Below, in pieces: positions 32,640 to 43,387 of a stretch of 64,000 bases of DNA. Under the pieces are notes generated by a model. It worked only from the letters and a program-made list of their open reading frames with translations, was not told the DNA's origin and searched no databases. Source of the stretch: Pseudocercospora fijiensis CIRAD86 (taxonomy: Eukaryota; Ascomycota; Dothideomycetes; Mycosphaerellales; Mycosphaerellaceae); contig NW_006921534.1 in assembly GCF_000340215.1 (NCBI RefSeq), forward strand, positions 5,746,955-5,810,954. The letters run 5' to 3'. The translations under genes and the position numbers were made by a program. Within the stretch, counting starts at the first letter, position 1; the number at the start of each line of letters is the position of its first letter.

Positions 32640-32998
32640 TATTGTGTTCACCCCGTGTATCGCAGACCAGACCAGGCAATGACGACGCAGGAGTTTTTAG
32701 AGTTGAGCACACGCCCTGGCCATCTCCCGATCCGATCCGATCCGATATCTCGACTCGCGCCACCAAGCCCGCCAAGGTTGCCATTTGAGTGCACGACTAC
32801 GCCATGAGGTGCTTATCAGTTGACGATGCAGGATAGTGGGAATTTGTAGGCGATGAGGGGGAGTGTGGGAAGAGACATGAGCGTTATGATGAAAGTTTGA
32901 GATTCAGCCGAGGAATTTTTATATAATTTTGCATACCCGTTCGATGCATCTTTCGCTCTGTCTTTTTTTCTTCTCTTCATGTGCATGCGAAGGTCAGT
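32640..32998. other. Spacer between SET gene and GPI18
   Basis: About 360 bp. A short GATCC/GATCCGATCCGAT repeat lies at 32727-32743. A pyrimidine run at 32962-32976 lies near the 3' end of GPI18. No gene seen. Confidence 0.5.
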
Positions 32999-34503
32999 TC
33001 AAGCTGGCGGCATGAATGAAGCATACAGTCCCCCTTGAATCATGGCGTACATAACCGAAGCTCTGACCAGCCATTGAGCGTTCCCGGCGAAGAAGCGCAT
33101 GGCAGCGCTAGGATTTTGAGCGGAAGGTGCAGGAGCATGCATGGCGCACGCGAGCAGAATATACCATACCGGATATCCCGATGATATGCGATTGATGATC
33201 TGGACGTGAAAGCTCGTCAAAGCCAAAGCTGCCAAGAGCACTTGAGGCAGCGCAAATCTTGCCATGTGGTGTGAAAATGTTTGCTTCTCTTGGGCAGTGA
33301 TGACGGGCGGCGCACGGGTTGCATCGTCTACGGTGTTGAGGCCATCAGCGAGCTTGTCCATCTGTGCCTTATTCATGGCAACCCATCCTGTACTGAGAAG
33401 CACGAGCAGCATTGGCGTGGCTAGAGCAAATAAGGGGATATTGGACAATGTCCAGTATCGCAGGAACCCAACATTCCAGTAGTGTGCCTGGACAAATGTG
33501 TAGATGCTTGGTGGGATTTTCGTGCACCATGGTCTGCTATTGCCGCCTGTGCAGTACTCCAGATATGCTTCGAACTGAGGGATGGCATAGCCGATTGCGA
33601 CTGAGGCACCACCCGTCAGCACGCCAAAAAGTCGGAGCATGTCCGTTGGTGTTCTCTCTCGCAGTACTCTTGGTAATTCTGGGAGGTAGAGGACGGCATC
33701 CCAGGCGAACATGATTCCACTCAAGAGGCCATTGCCGCGCACCATAGTAGCCGTCCCGAAGAGGACGCCGCTAGCGATAGCCCAGGCGGCAGCGTGAAGA
33801 CCTGATGATGGATCCTGTCTGGACACCCATCTCCAGCTCGCCAAATAGCAAAATGATCCTGCGAAGTTCGTCAAAGCAAAGAAGCTTTCGCCATAACTCG
33901 CTGACAGAAATAGACCGCCAGGAGATACAACATGGAGGCAGGCTGTGGTAAAGGCAACACGTCGCTTCCTCTCATGGCTGGCAGGAATTAAGTCGTAGGT
34001 CAGCTGATAGAGGATAACGACAGCCAGGAAGTGCGAAATATGCGAGAGAGCAATTCCGGCAGTTGCGTGCCTTAAGAGGGCACAATGGATATGAGTGAAA
34101 GGAAAGACTGGAACTGTACTTAGCTTTGGTCCTGCTGAGCCGTGTGTTTGATGGAGGACACACCTCTTGCGATCTGGGAGGTGATTCTGGCGGAGAAGCG
34201 ACTGAAAGCCCATTCCTGCTCAAACAAATGACCTCGTGCCGACGAACTGGCAAAGTAGATTGCATCCCATCTGGTTAGCTTCGAAACAAGCTTCTCGAAG
34301 CAAGAGCGCGAGAGTGCTTGGTATTGCTGGAGAAGGATGTGGGTAGAGGTGTCGTAGCCAGGACCCGGACTCAGAAGGGCGATCAGTAGGAGTAGAGACT
34401 TCCACAAACAGAAGAAGGCTCCAAGTCGCCGAATGCGTGTTTCGGCGGTATGCTTGTTCCTGGAGCCTCGTGGCTTGTTTGCTGGCTTTGTGCCTGCATG
34501 CAT
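32999..34503 (-). CDS. GPI18: GPI mannosyltransferase 2 (PIG-V/Gpi18)
   Basis: ER membrane enzyme that adds the second mannose to the GPI anchor precursor from dolichol-phosphate mannose. Exons 34503-34164 and 34113-32999 give 484 residues; the intron is 50 nt (GTGTGT...CTAAGTACAG). Many hydrophobic segments are visible, such as FFCLWKSLLLLIALL and ISHFLAVVILYQL. Family landmarks: LTRWDAIYFASSSARGHLFEQEWAF in the luminal loop (shown here in part as LTRWDAIYFAS and EQEWAF), SPGGLFLSASYGESFFAL and ATMVRGNGLLSG. The first Met was set at 34503; an upstream in-frame ATG adds a polar extension unlike the family. It diverges from the gene at 35505. Confidence 0.93.
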
Positions 34504-35504
34504 GATAGCCACATGTAGAGTCGCGCGCGCGCTGTGTGTGCATGTAGCTGTAGCCACGATGTGCAGAGAGCTGTTGGACGGTCTCACCAGACCTCAGACG
34601 GACGCCGGGGCGGGGCGGGGCGAGCCGCGTTTCGAACGACAGCCACTCGCGAACCATACACGCCACGAGTTCGTCTCAAGCAGAAGGCAATTCGGCGCCG
34701 GCTCGCTACACTGTGCGTGGTGCGACTTCGACAGCTTTACGGCGTGCCGGGTCGCATGGCATGGCATGGCATGGCATGGCCTTGCAGTGCTGTCAGATGA
34801 GAAATTTCGTCTCCGGCGTCTTCAAGGATGGATCGGTGTCGGCCTGCGTGGAAAGGAGAGCGCAGTAGTAGTAACATCGGTCTATCGGCGGCGGAGGGAC
34901 CAGGAATCGCCGTCTTGGTGTGGACTGGGTGAGGTGCAGCTCAGAAATGGGCATCCGGATAAAAGCACGCGGCCGTTCCGGGAATGTGTGACGGTGGAGG
35001 GATATCCTAACCACTCGTGGTGCGCTTTGTACTCGGGCGGCGGATGTTGATGCTGACCCGGGCGCCGCATTATTGTGCTACACGAAACAAAGAGTGGCCT
35101 GATTGCAAACAGTAGCTTTCTGTTTCTGCGCTCCATTGGTGACCCGCATCACTGCTACACTCGTTACTACTTTCGCTGCGAGACGGAGAGATCGGATCGC
35201 TGTGCTGCGCCATGCCCGCCGCGCCGATCAACTCTTGAGCCACGTCAAGGATCCGTAGAGGTAGAGGCTGACCAGGGCGGGAGGAACGCGGCACATCGTG
35301 CGCCGTATACGACGACTCCTCCTGTCCACTGTCCACCAAAGCGAGCCCTTCCACACGTCAGACTGCTGCTGTTCGCTTCTATTCATCCTGTCCGCCTGAA
35401 GCGCGCCCCTAATTCCTTCCACTGCACACCCACACCCGCACCCACCCCATGCCTCAGCTCCCGGGTGACTACTGCCATTTCCACCCAGCCTGCCATGTAA
35501 TAGC
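34504..35504. promoter_or_regulatory. Shared divergent promoter region
   Basis: About 1 kb between two genes transcribed outwards (GPI18 left, the 631-residue protein gene right). GC-rich; includes a GGGGCGGGGCGGGGC segment at 34606-34621 and a pentanucleotide run. No gene supported. Confidence 0.5.
34754..34780 (+). repeat. GCATG pentanucleotide tandem repeat
   Basis: Five perfect GCATG units between two divergent genes, ending GGCCTTG. Confidence 0.9.
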
Positions 35505-37400
35505 ATGGCAGCCACGGCCGAGACGACGACGACTCCAGCGCATGCAGCGCATCCCCAGCAGACCTGGTCACGATGGACGCCCTCGCTCCCCATCAGCGTC
35601 CTAGACATGCTGAACCCATTTGCCGGGAACAGCAACACCGATCCGAAACATACATCCAAAGAAGTCGAACCCGAGACAGATGTTGCTCTGAAGCGACCCA
35701 TCCTTTCCGCCGTCCAATTCGACGCCGGCCCGCCGTCGCCGACGAGGAGCAACGGATCAGTCATGTTTGCGGAGCCAGATACGCGCAGTACCAGTGATGA
35801 CTCGCGTGAGGGTAGTGTCGATGGTGTCACGCGAAGATTGAAGAAGAGCAGTCGCCCCAAGACCATGTTCAGCATATGCCATCCACCTCCCGAATCGAGA
35901 ATGAAGCAGAAGCTGCACCGACGACCGAGGGCGCTTTTGCAATTGCACAGACTACAAGCAGCAAAGCGACCTTTACCGGCATTGGAGGTGATCCCTTCAG
36001 CGAACTTTAGCATTCGCCTGACTCGAGCCATCACGAAAGTGATCAAGGCGAGACATGCAATGTGCCCGAACGATCTGGTTGTCCTCAAGGCGGAGAAGTA
36101 CAGTACAGAGGAGGCCGACGAGGAGCAAGAAGCTCGAGATGTTGTGGGGCTGATATGCAAAGGTCGCAAGGATGAGGAAAAGGCCAATGCGGGCAAAATG
36201 TTTATTCACATGGCGTCAGGTAGAATATGGGAGGCATATGCGACTGCCATTGGTGGCTATGAGTGTTGTACAGTGGACGAGCACGGTTTGGAGACGAAAG
36301 TACGCTGGGTTCCGAAGAAGAACAAGGATGGCAGCAAGACCGATAAGCACGGCTTCAGACGATTCAACTTCAGCACAATATCACCAAACAGTCGACGTCA
36401 CCCTGTGATTGCGACCTTGTCGAAATCGGGATTAGACGTGAACGACACCTACAAGCTGCCCGACGCGGCAGCCGCCACCCCGCTCAGTACGCCCAAACTC
36501 GAGACGACGATCCTGGAGAACGCCATGGACGATGATGCTGGAGGCAAGGAACTTGAGACTGACGATACGCTGCGCGAAATCATTTCGGTGACTGCCATCT
36601 GGGTTACGTTCAAGGAGGGCTGGTCACCAAGCTTCAGATTCGACGGTAAACAGAAGGACCATCTCGAAGTGACTGCAGAGTCGCCCCGAAAATCTTTCGC
36701 CAGCCCAGTCGCTACGCCTCCAGGATCCCCCGCAAACATGCCCATCGACAAGCGTGGCAGCCTCAAAAGTATGGGATCTGGTATTATGCGAAGAGCGAGC
36801 GTGCTCAGTCGAAGCAATCGCAGCAATCGCAGCAGCATCGCTTCAATGCCAGAAGCCGAGCCGAACTCGCCTACACCTAGTCGGAGCGCCAGTGTGAATG
36901 CCGGTAGGGTCGGTCGCGCACGTGCAGACTCTTCCAGTACAGTGCTAGTTCATCGTGCGGCAAGCAACAGGCGCAAGAAGAATGAACCAAGCAGCTTCCG
37001 ACCAGATCTGGTCCTCGGCAACGATCTGCACGAGACTTCCAGAGAAGATCTGGCGCGGGAGTTTAACGGCACCTCGGAAGCGAAGAAACAGCCGCCACAG
37101 CTACAACAGTCACCTCTTGCCAACGTAGAAATCCCGGATAGCACACCGACGGTAGAGGGCACCGTAGCCGTCACGAAGACCGCAGATGGTGCAGCGACAC
37201 CGACCAAAAGACTTTCAAGATCGGTCACACCGCCTGAGAAGATGGGACATAGGGCGTCCACGACGACGGACGAGACGATGAATAGCGCTGTACATCGGCT
37301 TCAACATCTTCATCATGCACAACCTACGATACCTAAGAGTACGCAAAAGCCGAAGAAAAGCAAATGGAGGAAACTTTTTTGCGGCGTATCAAAGGCTTAA
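35505..37400 (+). CDS. Conserved fungal protein, basic and disordered C-terminus
   Basis: A 631-residue single exon; no domain recognised. After a disordered start come two blocks that look folded: residues 120-260 (TMFSICHPPPESRMKQKL; ANFSIRLTRAITKVIKA; GRIWEAYATAIGGYECC) and 270-400 (HGFRRFNFSTISPNSRRHPV; ISVTAIWVTFKEGWSPSF). The remainder is Ser/Arg-rich with many SPT/RRAS sites that look like phosphorylation targets, and the last residues (KKSKWRKLFCGVSKA) are basic with a Cys close to the end. Codon use and lack of stops support a real gene. I recall similar hypothetical proteins across ascomycetes but no function. Confidence 0.8.
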   Translation: MAATAETTTTPAHAAHPQQTWSRWTPSLPISVLDMLNPFAGNSNTDPKHTSKEVEPETDVALKRPILSAVQFDAGPPSPTRSNGSVMFAEPDTRSTSDDSREGSVDGVTRRLKKSSRPKTMFSICHPPPESRMKQKLHRRPRALLQLHRLQAAKRPLPALEVIPSANFSIRLTRAITKVIKARHAMCPNDLVVLKAEKYSTEEADEEQEARDVVGLICKGRKDEEKANAGKMFIHMASGRIWEAYATAIGGYECCTVDEHGLETKVRWVPKKNKDGSKTDKHGFRRFNFSTISPNSRRHPVIATLSKSGLDVNDTYKLPDAAAATPLSTPKLETTILENAMDDDAGGKELETDDTLREIISVTAIWVTFKEGWSPSFRFDGKQKDHLEVTAESPRKSFASPVATPPGSPANMPIDKRGSLKSMGSGIMRRASVLSRSNRSNRSSIASMPEAEPNSPTPSRSASVNAGRVGRARADSSSTVLVHRAASNRRKKNEPSSFRPDLVLGNDLHETSREDLAREFNGTSEAKKQPPQLQQSPLANVEIPDSTPTVEGTVAVTKTADGAATPTKRLSRSVTPPEKMGHRASTTTDETMNSAVHRLQHLHHAQPTIPKSTQKPKKSKWRKLFCGVSKA

Positions 37401-37663
37401 TGCAACTACGCTTCGCATTAATGTATTACTACCTAATGTCAGAAAAGCCAGAGAGCCAATTCACAGAGTGTGTGCGCGTGTAGTAAGTGTAGTCTGCTTG
37501 CGGACTATCAAGACCTGTACTGCACATAGTGCGACTACCAGGCGTAGCGGTGCACAGAATGCAGAATGCAGAATGCAGAAAGTGTCTGTGCTGAAGCCAT
37601 GAAAAATTCCATTCCCACCCTTTGCTCTGTTTCCCAGATCCGCACGATGCATTTAACTACTTA

Positions 37664-37693
37664 GAGCCTGTCCTCTTCGTAATCCAATCTGCA
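37664..37693 (+). repeat. Left terminal inverted repeat of Harbinger
   Basis: Begins GAGCCTGTCCTCTTCGTAAT; preceded by the TTA target duplication. About 20 bp further in, CAATATTCAA and TTGAATATTG (37715-37724, 37730-37739) form a perfect 10-bp hairpin stem. Confidence 0.92.
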
Positions 37694-37999
37694 CGTAATC
37701 TAAGCGATATTTAACAATATTCAATATTATTGAATATTGTCGATAGGATTGCGGTGCGTGTGCTATAGACAACGGCTATTTAATAGCCCCTTTCTAAGTG
37801 CAATCTTCTTAATCGAATATAGACCTCCGCGGCTTCCGGGGTAGCGCTTTTAGCACTAAATATAGCCTCCGAAGGGCTCTTCGATAGGATTAACGACCGT
37901 ACGTTGCAATCGAGGTTAAGGGTAGTATATAGAACGAGAATAGCGCAAGTCGACGCGTAGAGTAAGGGGCAGGCGTATTAGTCGGAGGGCTTCGTACGA

Positions 38000-39360
38000 T
38001 ATAGGTTTCTCGGAGGTATATAGAAATCGAGCTTCTTACTATAATTGTTAGCAATAATAGATACTATCGACCGCTAGTAGATCGTTAAGCGTAACGTTAT
38101 CTTTACCTTCGGAATACTAGCGATACTGCTATATTAAATAGCCGTTTCTTAGCTACCTAGAGTACGCACTTTATACCTAGACTACGATAAAGGCGAAGCC
38201 TTTACCGCATCGTTATTAACCGAAGATGCCTCGCGACGGTTATATAGGTATATACGCTTCTATTTAGATGCGTTTACGTACCTGTTTTAGCTTATTAAAC
38301 CGTACCTAAAGCGCGGTTAGCATATTAGCAAAGAATAGAAAGTAGTAATATTCTTATACGCCTTTGTAACTAATAGCTATACTCGAGACCTAGCCGAAGC
38401 CTTCTACTACTCGGTTAATAATTATAGACGCGTAATATAGGAGGTTATAGCCGCTATAATAGAGGTGTATCTAGCAGTCGTTACTCGAGCTAGTATAGAC
38501 GATAGTCTAGCGATTAAGGCGAAGGGTCGGAAATACTAGCCTTTCTTTAAGGACGCAGTTAGTACGCTAGACGGCTCTTATATACTAGTATACGTACTAG
38601 TTAACTAACAAGCGGCCTTCCGTAACCGTAAGGGCACACTATTACAGAATGTATTAGCGGTAGTAGACTATAATATAAGGTTTACCTTTATTCTTACTAG
38701 ATAGGAGGGGTTAGCTTACGACGGCCGTATACTTAATAATGCTCGGTCTTATTATAGCTTTAGTACGCTAGAAGGACGATATTATCTCGCGGATGCTAGC
38801 TATCTAAACAACGCGCTATATATAGTGCTATATAGGGGTATAAGGTATTATTTGCGTAAGCAATTCCTATCGTCGATAAAGCTAGCGGATTATAAGGAGC
38901 TATTTAACCTACGCTATAGTTCTCTTCGTAACGTAGTAGAGCGTACGTTCGGTATAATAAAGCGACGCTTTCGCATCTTCGAGAGTGCGCCGTAGTATAA
39001 TATTCGCTCGCAAATAGCTATAGTATACGCTGCTACTACCCTCTATAATATCCTCTAAGATATAGGTATAAAGGCGATAGACAACTTTAAACTAGAGGCT
39101 AACGAGACTAACGATAGGCTATTCGACGATGCCGCCGCCGCTACTAAAGAAGACAATAGTATTAAAGGACCGATAGATAGGCTAAGAGATGCTATTACGC
39201 TAGAAATGTAGCGACAATATTAGATATACTTAGCGGAGCGAGGTAATAAGATAGGTAATAAGGTAGACGAGGCAGATTAACCGCGCAAAGAAGTTATAGA
39301 ACAGGCGGACGTTCGTTATATTCGATAGAAATATTAAGAATCTTAGTCGTTACTTAGATG
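38000..39360 (+). pseudogene. Harbinger DDE transposase relic
   Basis: Reading through stops, the plus strand encodes a DDE_Tnp_4-type nuclease. First Asp near 38570 in STLDGSYILVYV followed by QAAFRNRKGTLLQNVLAV; second Asp near 38721 in EGLAYDGRILNNA; then YYLADASYLNNAL; the Glu near 38940 in SSLRNVVERTFGIIKRRF. The expected Trp before EGLAYDGR is TAG. The C-terminal tail is Glu/Asp-rich. Several stops, no intact frame; start cannot be fixed. Confidence 0.88.
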
Positions 39361-39578
39361 CAGCTGTTTTGTATAGGGTTTCTCGTATCTATAGTGCAAT
39401 GCTCGACTTCCTACTATTCTTAGAAAATCTATATAATATAACTTCTAGCCGAGAAATATAGTTTTATATTAGAATCTCAGATAGTGCTAAAACTATACTA
39501 AAATCTATCGATATAAAGATATTAAAAAAAAGCTATATTCGAGAATAGCTAACTAATCTAACCTATTAGTATTTCGGC

Positions 39579-40620
39579 TTAGGACAACGATTTAAACTCC
39601 TCTAAATACTTATTAACTAACGCTATCGATATAGCCTGCTGCGCGTCTAGCGGTACGCCGAGGAAGATATTAACTATATCGCCGTCGTCCGCCGTCGTTA
39701 TCTTACGACATAACAGACGCTTTTGCCTCAAAGTTAGGTCCTAAAGCTCCTTATATCTAGCGACGAATTCCGGCGAGAAAACTAGTCGAGACAACGCGCG
39801 CCCTAGCGGCAACAGTATTACTATTATCTCTGCCGTACGATATATCGCCGTTACGATATTATCGACTGTCTGCTATGTCCGGTTCTAAGCCTCTAAGCGG
39901 CGACGTTTAGCTTCTACGTTAGCGTTATAGATTACCCGCTTTCGAGTATAAATATCGTCCTTTAGAGTGTCCGCCTTACTCTCGGTTATTATAGGAGCTA
40001 GATTAGACACTAGAGAAGGAATTAGACTATTAAGCATCGCTTCTATAGATAAAACATGCTCTCCGGTAGCAGTAGTGTCGCTAAATAGCTAATCTAGCTC
40101 GACTAAGAACAGAAGCGGCTTCTTTAGGAATTTCTTCGCCCTTAAATAGATAGCAATATAGGCCTTTACTACGTCGTCCGGAGCGGTTAGACAACTACTG
40201 TTTAGATTAATGCCGAAGCTAGATTAAGCTAATATCTTATGCTATATCTTCTAGTCCGCTTTAAGCGTAGTAAGCTTGTTCTTTATAGAAGCGGCTATAA
40301 TACGAGCCTTCCGCTACGCCTATATAATAATAAGGTTTACTACTATTGCTACTGCTACAAACAGCCCCTTCTTAAAGCTAGAATCGGCCCTCTCGCTATA
40401 GTTCTTACACCTATCGATAGCACTAGTTATAAGGCACTATGTCTCGGCATTATTAAACCGCTAGTTGCCTTCTACTTCTACTAGCGCTAGATTAAGTGCC
40501 GCTAACAGCTCGTCGAGTGTCTCTAAGTCCTATATATCCGGTAATTGCGAGTAGTTAGGCGGTAGTTCTAGCTAAGAGTACTAAGACTAGTTAATTGCTT
40601 AAGATTCTATTCTTTGCTAA
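39579..40620 (-). pseudogene. Harbinger accessory Myb/SANT-like protein relic
   Basis: The minus strand reads, through several TAG stops, LETLDELLAALNLALVEVEG, then NKLTTLKAD with stop codons where Trp is expected, then SSFGINLNSSCLTAPDDVV, KAYIAIYLRAKKFLKKPL and SDTTATGEHVLSIEAML. This order matches Myb/SANT-like DNA-binding proteins of fungal Harbinger elements, which bind the ends and help the transposase. The end (TAA at 39579) is probable, the start is uncertain. Confidence 0.7.
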
Positions 40621-40921
40621 CAAATTTGCTAGGCAACCGATAATCTACGAGCGACTAGACTAGTAGCGGTCTCTTATATCGAATAGCGAGTAGCCGTTGC
40701 TATATTATTATTATAATCGCCTCCTTCTACTTTCTACTACCTAAAGCTACTACCTAAAGCTACTATCTAAAGTCTACGGAGGTTACGAGACTAGCTAAGA
40801 ACGCTAATACCGAGATTGCGACGATAGGATAACCGTACGAGAATATATACCTTATAATTCTATTTACTTATAGTAGCGGCCGCTAGGCTATTAAGTTATA
40901 TACTAATAACCGCTACGATAT

Positions 40922-40951
40922 TGCATATTAGATTACGAAGAGGATAGGCTC
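40922..40951 (-). repeat. Right terminal inverted repeat of Harbinger
   Basis: Inverse complement of 37664-37693 with three differences, followed by the TTA duplication. Confidence 0.92.
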
Positions 40952-40954
40952 TTA

Positions 40955-41427
40955 TTTCTTAAATCTTATCTATCCGCCCGCTAAGAGATCGATTATACCT
41001 AGAAATTAATTTATTACAAATTCGCCCTCTCGCGCGCTTCCGATTCTTACGTGCTTAGTATACTCCTCTTACTAACTAGAATTATAATATAAGCCTTATA
41101 ACAAGCTTGTTATAATAATAATTAGCGATTTGAATTTCTATCTCGTCCGGGAACGCGAGTATTTGCCGCTTAGGATCTAGATGCTTCTTTACTATAGTAG
41201 AATAATAGCAATTATTAATAATGTCCTATAGTTCTAGTTCTAGTTCTCCTATTATCTACCTTCAGAAGACGACTAATGCGACTTTCTGTCTAATAATAAT
41301 AATAATAGTGCTTGTAATAATAGAAAAGTGTATATATAGGTCGGTCGATCCGGGGTTTCGGGTTTAGGACAGTTCCGTTAAAATGCAAGCAAGCAAGTAA
41401 GCAAGCAAGTATAAAAGCATACAAGTA
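40955..41427. other. TA-rich remnant between Harbinger and MITE
   Basis: About 470 bp, RIP-like composition. Holds a perfect 20-bp palindrome at 41096-41115 (TTATAACAAG and its complement), an AAT/TAA run at 41289-41307 and GCAA tetranucleotide units at 41387-41408. Probably old repeat debris; no recognisable gene. Confidence 0.5.
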
Positions 41428-41607
41428 TACCCTAATTAAGCGAGATAGCGGACGGGGGTAGTCCCTAAAAACGGGATCTAACTGATCAAAGCTAGCGTAC
41501 TATCTAAAGGAATTATCCACACCTTTAAAAATTTCACGTCTAACGTTTTCAAGCTAGCTGCCGTTTACGGGGATTACCCCCGTCCGCCATCTCGCTGAAT
41601 CAGGGTG
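41428..41607 (+). mobile_element. 180-bp MITE with TA target duplication
   Basis: Inverse repeats of 38 bp at 41428-41465 and 41570-41607 (33 of 38 matching, four of five differences transitions), shared core GCGGACGGGGGTA, flanked by TA at 41426-41427 and 41608-41609. Far too short to code for a transposase. TA duplication suggests mobilisation by a Tc1/mariner-type element, by established rule. The arms could fold into a long hairpin. It ends 53 bp beyond the stop of the FAD oxidase gene. Confidence 0.85.
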
Positions 41608-41660
41608 TACACACAGCTTCTTGGCAATCCTCATCATCTTCTTCTGCGTCTGCGTCTTGT

Positions 41661-43387
41661 TCAAACATGCCAAATTCCCGGCACCAACCTCCTCCAAACA
41701 TCTCCCGGATCATATTTCTTTTGAATAGCTTTTAACATTCCTCTTTGCGAAGGGGTGAGGTTTGCGAATGGATTTTGATCTCTTGCGGCGAAATTTGGGT
41801 ATATGAATGGGTGTAAGGCGGAAAGATCTCTTAGATTTTTTTCTAACGCGATGCGGAGGTTTTTGGATGAGGTTTCGAAATAGGAGTCTTGACTTGAATT
41901 GGTCCAAGAGATTTCGAGAATGAGGAGGAGGAGGAGTGGGCCATGATGAGGGTTGAGGTTGAAGATGTTGGGTTGGGATGGGAGGTGGGGGAGTGTTAAT
42001 GGTTGGAAGGTTACGGTGAGGGTGCCGGATTGGTCGAATTTGAGGGTGGAGGTGAAGGAGGTGATGGTGTCGTGGATGGCGGACATGGCTTTGGTGGAGG
42101 ATTTTGAGGTCAACGTGAACTTGGTTCGCCGTTGGCCCGGAGGATTGGTTTTGCTGATTTCTTTTGCGCTGGATCCGATGGTTGTCCTTCGCAAGCTGCT
42201 TGCTTTGTGCGGGATTGCTGTGAAGGGTTGTATGAGATCGGAGTCGCCTTCGGTGTTCAATAGGTAAGCTGTGTACTCAAATTGCTTTCGTGCCTCGGAC
42301 CAGGCGAAGGAGAGATAGCCGGACTGCTCTGGTTCAGTCTTGGCGCGGTTTCCGAGGTCGTCTAGTGCATCGAATAGTTTGGCGGTTTCGTCGCTGCCTG
42401 TTGAATATGATGTGGTCAGCTTTAGCTTCAGGATTAGGACACAGATTTAGTCAAGTCGCGGGCTAACCGAAGCGTGCTCGACGTAAGACAGCGATAGTTC
42501 CCATGCCGACACTCATCGATGCAATGGTCTGCAGAGGAGTAATATCACATTCCTTTAAGACCTGTTACGACTTACCAGGGCTGTACGCTACTTCACCGGC
42601 GTACACAGCTGAGTTCGAGATCGTTGGCATCTTGATCTGAGTAACAATTCCAAACGCGCCTAAAGATCCCTTCAAAGCATAGAAGATGTCATCGTTATAA
42701 TGCTCCGTGGCCCACAATATTTGTCCTCGTGGTGTTACCACCTGAAGATCAAGCACGCTATCACAGGTCCAGCCGTGCTCGTTAGTGAACCAGGAGAGTC
42801 CGCCTCCAAGAACGTAACCACCAACTCCGACATGAGCAACCCGACCGCCCGAGACAGTCAAATTGTGCGGTTCGAGAACAGCATAGACGTCTTCCCAACG
42901 GGCTCCAGGACCAAGATAGACAGCGCTGTTCTTATCTGCAAGGCTGACCTGATTCAGCCGTGCCAGATCAATAGTGATTCCGTGGTCGATGTTAGAAGCT
43001 CCAGTGTTGGAAGAATGTCCTCCTGAGGCCACGGCTATGCTGACATTCTGAGGGATGATGATGTCTGCGAGGGCTTCTGCAATATCTCTGGCATTGCGAG
43101 GATAGAAGCGGCATTCTGGGGTCAATTCTGCTTGCTGAGCCGTCCAGTAGGCTGCCTGGCTATCAGCATAAGACTTGTCGTGAGAAGCAGAAACTTGTGC
43201 AGGGAATGTCGCCGAAAGCAGGTCGCACTATTCTGATCAGTACCGTACGTAGTAGGACGTGAGAGGATCGCAGCCTTACTGGGGATCTGTAGTTCTGCAA
43301 GCTCTGCTGTGCCTGCCACTGGAGCTGAGCATTGACTTTCCACAGGACCGATGCAGATAGGCATGCCAGCACGCATATAACGGCCAT
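41661..43387 (-). CDS. FAD-linked oxidase, berberine-bridge type, secreted
   Basis: Oxidises an unknown small molecule or sugar; many fungal members act in secondary metabolism. Exons 43387-43280, 43227-42576 and 42397-41661 give 498 residues. The start encodes a signal peptide (MAVICVLACLSASVLWKVNA). The FAD-binding PCMH domain (about 60-235) has ASGGHSSNTGASNI, with the His that binds FAD, and GGGLSWFTNEHGWTCDSV, whose Cys would give the second link, so bicovalent flavin is likely. The C-terminal BBE end is FIYPNFAARDQ and QKKYDPGDVWRRLVPG. The second intron is 178 nt, unusually long here, and joins YSPG to SDETAKLF. Sits next to the transposon cluster. Confidence 0.9.

Larger units (their letters stand above)
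37664..40951 (+). mobile_element. RIP-mutated PIF/Harbinger DNA transposon, complete ends
   Basis: A 3288-bp element with 30-bp terminal inverted repeats (27 of 30 matching) flanked by a perfect 3-bp TTA duplication at 37661-37663 and 40952-40954, the target-site type of the PIF/Harbinger superfamily. Inside, a DDE transposase relic lies on the plus strand and a Myb/SANT-like relic on the minus strand, the superfamily's two-gene plan. The whole interior is TpA-rich with stops at Trp/Gln codons, as RIP would leave. Dead as an autonomous element. Confidence 0.92.

Noticed and set aside
40239..40484. 81-codon Tyr/Leu-rich plus-strand frame within Harbinger
   Set aside because: Antisense to the better supported Myb/SANT-like relic, and TA-rich by RIP.
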